A DNA stretch of 64,000 nt from Nymphaea colorata (lineage: Eukaryota; Streptophyta; Magnoliopsida; Nymphaeales; Nymphaeaceae), in assembly GCF_008831285.2 (NCBI RefSeq), contig NC_045144.1, positions 14,869,858 to 14,933,857 of the forward strand, given 5' to 3'. How positions within the stretch are numbered: the first letter of the stretch is position 1; the number at the start of each line of letters is the position of its first letter. The notes beneath the pieces were generated by a model, which was not told the DNA's origin, ran no database searches, and was given only the letters and a program-made list of their open reading frames with translations. Shown here piece after piece: positions 57,866-64,000 of the stretch. Position numbers and translations under genes: made by a program.

Positions 57866-60151
57866 AGCACCAGAGCTCTTTTATATTGTTGAAAATATGC
57901 TAGTAACAACAAGACACCAGCTCTGGTGCTATTTCTGAAGCGCTAAAGCTTTGATTGGCATCAAGTCTCCTTAGTGCCAGAAGTTACCATTAACAACTAC
58001 TTTGTTGTGGCTTGGTCTTTTGGCATCCATAATCCATAATAAGTAAGACGCCTGACATGTAAAGGGTGTCGAATTAAAACCTTAGATGGACAGAATCAAA
58101 GTGGTGAAAGGGCCGGCTATAATGGAAATTAGTCTTTTTGTAAAAAAATCAAATGCGTCGACAATGTTTTTGTGCAATTTAACAGTTAATCTTGTCTTTT
58201 CTATGTCTCCAAAGGTTCAGTCAGCCCTTCGATTTCTGTATTGTGAAGATCGTTGGCTTTTCTTTACTCACTAATCTTTCCTTGCGGTATAAAACCATTC
58301 TGTGTTGAATAAAGATAGGTTCCTAATCCCCAGCAAGCTGTTTACTGTAACTTTAGCTAGTTCATCCTGTTGGCTGATTTTCGAGGCACTTTTTCCTTCA
58401 TCCTAGACTATGTTCAAACTCTCTATGACTCATACTTGGGTTACTTGTAGCAATCTTCTTTGTGGATAAAATTGATTCAAAATTATCTTTCATCCCAAGG
58501 TATAATTTGTATCAATGCGCTTTATAGTAGCATGAAGTTCACTCATAGCAATATAGCTATTTGTATCCTCCTATGCTATTCCCACGAGCTTCTTATTTCA
58601 TTCGATTATGGCAGGGTTGCAAGTCAAAATAGAGAAGCTCGTACTTGGTTTCGGCTTGAACTAACGACTTCTACCACATTAAGATGACAACTAGGTCAGG
58701 ACTGATAGTTATTTTGTTTTTTCTGCATTCAACCTGTGGGAAGTTAGGCCTCCATCCTTTACTAAGTCTTCCTTTTTTTTCAAGAAATATTAGCTTTCCG
58801 ACCAAAGTGGGCTGGGATGGACCCCTTCCATTGGAAAAAAACAAAGAATAATATGTACAAGCCAACAAAACTAGACCATCTGGTCATGGCATCCCTTGCT
58901 CAGTAAGCAAGGTTATTACAACACAAGAAAAAACAAAACTACAGTTTTCCACGTTAGAGAAATTTCTATTCACAAATTGCATATTGTTCAACACTGGGAT
59001 TCTTTAAATCCATGTGGCCAGGATTTCCATCTTGAATTGTTGGCTCTAGTGACAACAATTGAATGGCAGTTGAGAACATGTTGTGACAAGGACCGAGAAA
59101 TGATCGATTCTGTAAACTACCCAACCTTAGAATCTGGGAATGAAAGATTGACTACCAGCTCGTCACTAAGAAATGTTAGCTTTCATGAAGCTCTTTTTTG
59201 TGGAAACTAATAAATCAACTAGTTGATTGCACAGCCTTGACGATGAAAATGAGACATCTGGCCAAATGGTCTGAAGAACAGAATTTACAGAGGTGTTTTC
59301 AAACAAGCATCTTGAAAACATTGTACAATTGTCGAGTCTCTCTCTGCTTGATGGTGGTAGGAACGTTCAAACCTTTTCTAAAGCTGCCTAATCAAGTTTG
59401 TTGTTATACTTGTGAATACTTGACAGTGCTTTGACTTACAAGCATTTTCTCGGTGGGAACAATAATTAAAAGATACGTTCTTTGTTTTTAATTTGTTTAG
59501 AATTCATCACAAATTGTAGACATTAGTTATCAAATCTCTGAAATTTGAATTTCTGGAAATCTGTCTTCTACTTTGTAGTATAACCCTGATAAGAATATGT
59601 TCCGGAAGAGCATGACTACTGCCCAAAAAAAGAAAAGGCCGGAATGCCCCTCGATTCCCCCTACCTTATGGGCTGCTTCGATGTGAGTGATGGTACCGGC
59701 GGACCATGATAAGAATAAGTTACGAATCACTGACATGTACCATGTATGTGTTAATTCTGCTTACGCCCTTTGCAGCAGTTTAATCCTAACATTTTACATC
59801 ACCAAATTAAAATTCAAGATTAAGTCGGTGTAAAAATAAGATGCTCGTTAAGCTTCAGAAGTTCTTTATAAAATAGACAAAAGGATAATTCTTTTCAGTT
59901 TTGATCATTATTAGTAATAGGAAATATCCTCTGAGTTAAGCTTAAGGTGGTTGTGTTTGTTTCACGGTATATCTCAAATGTGCAGTGATCATTTAATATA
60001 GGACTCTTCTTCATCCTCCATTTATTTAAACAAAGGATCTCTGGAAAAGACCTTTTAATGCACCCTTTGATCTACGATCACGCTATGTAAAGAAAAAAAA
60101 AAAATTTAAGGAGTACAAATTTCTACGGTAACTTTAATTCCGCCCTACACT
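57866..60151. other. Intergenic DNA with one possible gene remnant
   Basis: Mostly featureless. At 58,896-59,210 a plus-strand frame with fairly balanced composition (ending in LRNVSFHEALFCGN) is followed in another frame by DDENETSGQMV and TEFTEVFSNKHLENIVQLSS (about 59,236-59,340). This could be a frameshifted exon, but I recognise no family. Confidence 0.25.
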
Positions 60152-60655
60152 TTACCTGAAAGCTATGCCCGCCCGTACTGATCTGTTCTTGGACCGAAAT
60201 CCAGTGCATGCGTCAAGGAAGTGTCCAGTATTTTTCCAGCTAGAAAAGCACAAAAGGACAGTGGCTGAATCATTACCGAACTGGTGAATCAGGCACGCTG
60301 GGTCGCTTTTGATGTGCGAATTATTGACAAGTCCAAGAAAGAATCGGTGCTTATTCAATGACAAAATCAATGGGACCGTTGATCCTCCAATTTCTACCAA
60401 TACAATTCCCCAAGCAGAAACTAGTTTAAATCGTGCCAAAAAGGATTTAAATGGCACAAAATTAATTTTTAAACTATAGATAGACAACTTTGGGAGAAGG
60501 GCCGGAGCCTTCCTACTTTTTCCTGCCTGGCGTCTAGGGTTGTTTTCAGACGACTTATGGTACACCCAACTTGCCACCATTTGCAGGCTATAGGAGTTGC
60601 ACTTAATGACTGGGAATGAAATTGATGAACACCGAAAATTTAATGCATCTTTCAA
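60152..60655 (-). other. Unidentified 167-codon open frame
   Basis: An uninterrupted minus-strand frame with ATG in non-repetitive DNA. It contains LVSAWGIVLVEIGGSTVPLI and SATVLLCFSSWKNTGHFLDA, but no domain, signal or family that I recognise. A frame of this length can occur by chance in 64 kb, so I do not call it a gene. Confidence 0.15.
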
Positions 60656-60919
60656 CTATATGCCTCTTACGGCTATTATGAGCATACAACTTGGAGTCAT
60701 AAAGGTGCAGTTAAAATTGGGGTTTGTATGAAAGTGAGTCGGATAATCTGGCATATTGCAATATTTGGCAGGCAATTTTTTTCTCTAAATTGTAAATAAA
60801 TTATCGGAATAAATCATACATTTACATAAATTACATATACGATCAGAGAATACAGGCTGCCCACCTCGCCTTGTTACCTGGCATTCGTGCTGGTTAACTA
60901 GTTTATTGCAGCATCTACA

Positions 60920-61204
60920 ATAAGGTTGTGTTGATCCGAGGCTGTATAAAGAAGTATGTTTTGGGAGATCCTTAGTTTAAACAAACTGAGGATCTTAGTA
61001 CTATGGATTGTAAATGCATACTACATGTTAAAAACAAACTGAGGATCTTAGTACCATGGATTGTAAATGCATACTACATGTTAAAAACCGTGGATTTAAG
61101 GTTGGATGGAAGGAAAGTGTGACCTTAAATCCATGGATCCAAGATCCTAGGATCTCAGATCACTGCGGATGTTAGATCCATGCTGAAAACAAACACAACC
61201 TAAG
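60920..61204. mobile_element. MITE-like element with internal 53-bp tandem duplication
   Basis: The left end taaggttgtgttgat and the reverse complement of the right end, ttaggttgtgtttgt, form short inverted termini. The interior contains inverted ggatct/agatcc, ccatggatcc and aaatccatgg motifs. A 53-bp unit (acaaactgaggatcttagta...) is duplicated at 60,981-61,033 and 61,034-61,086. Target duplication not resolved. Confidence 0.5.
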
Positions 61205-61330
61205 GGGTTGGTGCAAGTGTAACAGCCGGGGCAGAGGCCAGTAGGCGGCTGGTTCTCATTTAAATCCTCATCGCATCAATGTTCTGTGCTGAGAAAGGGG
61301 GGCCACCAATGTGTAAGATAAAGTATGATA
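61200..61330 (+). mobile_element. Possible SINE head with tRNA-like boxes
   Basis: ttggtgcaagtgtaacagcc resembles an A box. ggctggttctcatttaaatcc looks like a B box (GGTTCnAnTCC) disrupted by a few bases. The start cctaaggggttgg is shared with 8,669. No 3' tail or target repeat seen. Confidence 0.25.
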
Positions 61331-62570
61331 GGGGCGGCACCCAAGACACCAAAAGTAGACATTGTACCGTGAGTCAGGGGCCACGGCCACCATCGCATTC
61401 AATTTTTACACTTGTTTTTTAATTTGTTCTTGATCCCTACCTGCCACATCTTGTTTCTCATCCAGTGGATCATCCTTTGTTGGAAAGTCTGCCCCTTCCC
61501 CACCATGATATCTATATAAGTAGCAAATGAAGATAAGAGAGAAAATCACCTACTATTAATTTGGTTAAATCTTTGGGAAATAATCATATGCAATGAATGT
61601 GCCCCGATTGTTGGGACAGTTTCATGAAATATTGTATTCTTGTTGCCAAACACTTCTTTATTTTCTTCCTATTCATTTGAAAGTAACAATGGCCTAGCAG
61701 ACAAAAGAATGGCGACATGCAAGGTTGAAGGGAAGGGAGGCCCGCAGGGACCATAACGCTCCTTTAAGTTCTGAAATTTTGAAACTTTACCTATTAAATT
61801 TTTCCAAAAATTTTAGTTTGTCCCCTATAAAACTTTTGAAAGAATAGGGGTTGGCTCTTGTTAAAAATTTTCAAAAGCTTCATGATTAGTGGTTGCAAGA
61901 CTGTTCGGCCCCCTAAAGATGAAATCCTGGCTCCAGTCATGGCTGTGTAACCGCAGTATTGTAGAAACATGTAGAAGGCTATTCTTCCTAGGGGTTGCCC
62001 AAAATTCAAGCTTGAACTGAAAAGGAAGGCGGTCGAACTTGACTGGAGTCATGGTATGCATATTTTGAGCGTGCCTTCTACCTGGGTTGAGCTTGAGTCT
62101 TCTAGCTTCAGCTCTCCTCTATCAAGCTTAACAAAGCTGAGTCAAGTTGAGCAAGGGATGAGATGGGTATAAAACTATTATTTTTTTAAATTACAGATTA
62201 CCAAGTAAAAACTTAAGAAGCTGTTATTTGTTGGCAACAGTAACAAATTGTTACTATATAATTAAACAACCTTAAAAATTGAGACAAATTCATAAAACAC
62301 TATAACATAGTGTTTCACCTCAAATTTTATATACAATCACTCGACAGTAACAATATGTTATGAGTTCATACTACTCTCTAAAATGACAACCAAGGATAAA
62401 TTTACAAAGTATAAACATAAGAATTTTTTTGAATAACAGATATTTGTGGGACATGTGTAGAGTATATTACACGTTTGCCCTTGCTTAAACTTGTTAGATA
62501 TAAATATTAACTGTGGTTGACCGATGCAGCCCTATTTGTTGGTGGGTTATCACCCAAGGGGGTACCTCTG
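61331..62570. other. Intergenic DNA with a decayed repeat piece
   Basis: 61,730-61,940 holds a repeat with ggcccgcagggacc at one end, aaatttt-rich centre and cggccccctaaagatgaaatcc-tggctccagtc at the other. It resembles 63,240-63,425 and 1,262-1,420. No gene. Confidence 0.35.
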
Positions 62571-62575
62571 TCGTG

Positions 62576-62596
62576 AACCGCTAGAATTCAGCGGTT
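62576..62596. repeat. Short palindrome AACCGCT-AGAATTC-AGCGGTT
   Basis: Seven-base arms around agaattc. Neighbouring gcggtaatta and actgcggtaat motifs are related in sequence. Function unknown. Confidence 0.7.
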
Positions 62597-64000
62597 AATG
62601 AATGTAGTCACTGCGGTAATTAAGGCACAGCGCGCCGCTTTTACTGCGGTAATCGGACAAAGAAGCAAACCCACTTCCTTTTGCTCCGGCGTGTCCTTTT
62701 TTTTTTCTTCCCTTTTGAAAGGATTTCTTGCTTTCGGTGGTGGCCCCCATTGGGTGAATACAATTGACCGCCATACGCGCATAACGTTTCAAGGAAACTT
62801 ACAATTTTGCAAACAAGCCTTTTCCTTACTTAAAAAGTATTTAAAAAATAAATTAATTAATAATTTAACTTTTTATATCTACAATATTTAAAAAAACTAT
62901 AAACAAAATGTAGAAAAGTCATGGGTCGACCCTCACCACCCAACCAGGATTAAGATATTGTTGACGCGCCACTTGTTGGAGGAGCCACATGTTGGCAGGG
63001 GAGGGCAGTGTCCCACACCGGCCCAACAAAATGTTTCATTTTTCTATGAATCAAATATTTGCTGATTTATACATATTACTACCCTTTAAATTATGGAAGT
63101 TTTTAGATTGGTGCCCTTCAAACCAAAATATCAGGCTCCATTATTGACCTCAACCCCTACCACCAGGTGGCAATCACAAGAGCCAACTCAATCCTCACTA
63201 GGTCAAGAGTCCTCCCCAACCCTTGCTGAGCCATCAAATTATGGGTCCGTGGGGGCCATGTCCCCTTGAAATTTAAAAAAAAAAATAATTACTGTAGAAT
63301 ATCTTTTTCAAAAAAATTAGTTCGGTTCCTTTAAAAATTTAAAAAAATATAGTTCCATAAGAGTTTTGAAAAATATATATTTGCTTCCTTCCCCTTCAAT
63401 CCATAAAATTCCTGGCCCCGTCCCAATCAAGATTGGAGAGAGATCTTGACGGTAACATGGTCGCGAGTAAAGATAAAAATCCCAAGATGGGAAACCACCT
63501 TCACCTCTAATGGTGCAGTCAAGATGGCAGCATCCCAACCCTCACCAAACTGGTCCAATTGGGGACAGAAAAGGTAGAGTCGACCCCACCCTTAACTATT
63601 TGGCAAGGTTTAATTGCGCGTCATACTATCTGATGGAAGCGCTGTTGACTTTTCTACGTCATTTTTTATTTTTAATTTTTTCTAAAATATTTTTTTATAA
63701 AGGTCAAATTTGTAATTTAGCTGATTATTTTAATATATTTTCCTTTAAAAAGAGTTGCTATTTGGGAGTTTCCTAGGGATGGTAGGCGTCCATTTGCAAT
63801 TTCTTTACTTCTTTTCAAATCTGTGCACCATTTCTTTCCTCTCTAAAACGGAAAAATGTGGAATTAAAAAGTTTCAGTCAGACTTTTCATTTATGGACGA
63901 CTTTATATATAAATAAGAGCACAACGAGGAAATTCAAACCAGAATAAGAAAAAGTTCTATATGATTTTTTTTTTTCAGAAAACCAGTTTTATAAATGAAA
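62597..64000. other. Intergenic DNA with a decayed repeat piece
   Basis: 63,240-63,425 is a member of the GGGGCCATGnCCCC / CTGGCCCCGTCCC repeat group. Otherwise AT-rich, no gene or RNA recognised up to the window end. Confidence 0.35.

Overview
This window looks like repeat-dominated nuclear DNA of a flowering plant. The evidence is AT-rich non-coding sequence, plant-type Ty3/gypsy retroelements (one chromovirus-like, one Tat/Ogre-like), an En/Spm (CACTA) transposase of plant type, several hAT-like non-autonomous elements, and pieces of plant gene families (an Aux/IAA PB1 domain and a leucine-rich-repeat receptor kinase). I cannot name the species. I see no intact protein-coding gene, no tRNA or rRNA gene, and no CRISPR. 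Nearly all long open frames are low-complexity or lie inside repeats. LAYOUT. (1) 1-11,773: intergenic DNA with small elements: a SINE-like insertion with 17-bp direct repeats, a MITE, two copies of an unnamed short repeat family (a third copy lies at 57.7 kb), microsatellites and a strong hairpin. (2) 11,774-18,449: 3' half of a minus-strand Ty3/gypsy chromovirus (LTR, integrase, RNase H, reverse transcriptase, protease, zinc knuckle, end of gag). (3) 18,450-30,935: a plus-strand Tat/Ogre-like LTR retrotransposon with two 3.5-3.6 kb LTRs and a decayed interior. (4) 30,936-50,917: a decayed plus-strand CACTA transposon. It holds TNP2-type transposase remnants (34.2-39.2 kb), exon-like host fragments (Aux/IAA, receptor kinase, others unidentified), two solo LTRs of the Tat-like family each with a perfect 5-bp target duplication (GCATG and ATAGG), and two further DNA elements. 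(5) 50,918-53,360: 5' half of the same minus-strand chromovirus (gag core, primer binding site matching initiator tRNA-Met, truncated LTR). (6) 53,361-64,000: intergenic DNA with GC-rich patches, MITE and SINE-like pieces, and unidentified ORFs. HOW THE PARTS RELATE. Regions 2 and 5 appear to be one gypsy element split inside gag by about 32.5 kb of later insertions, which are themselves hit by later insertions. A clear series is CACTA, then solo LTR, then hAT MITE inside that LTR. The most interesting point is that the CACTA-bearing segment carries exon-intron pieces of unrelated host genes, as expected of a gene-capturing transposon. One captured Aux/IAA exon was later cut precisely by a solo LTR, and its reading frame is restored when the LTR and one target copy are removed in silico. 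Nothing here looks like a new coding system. The value of the window lies in its layered insertion history.
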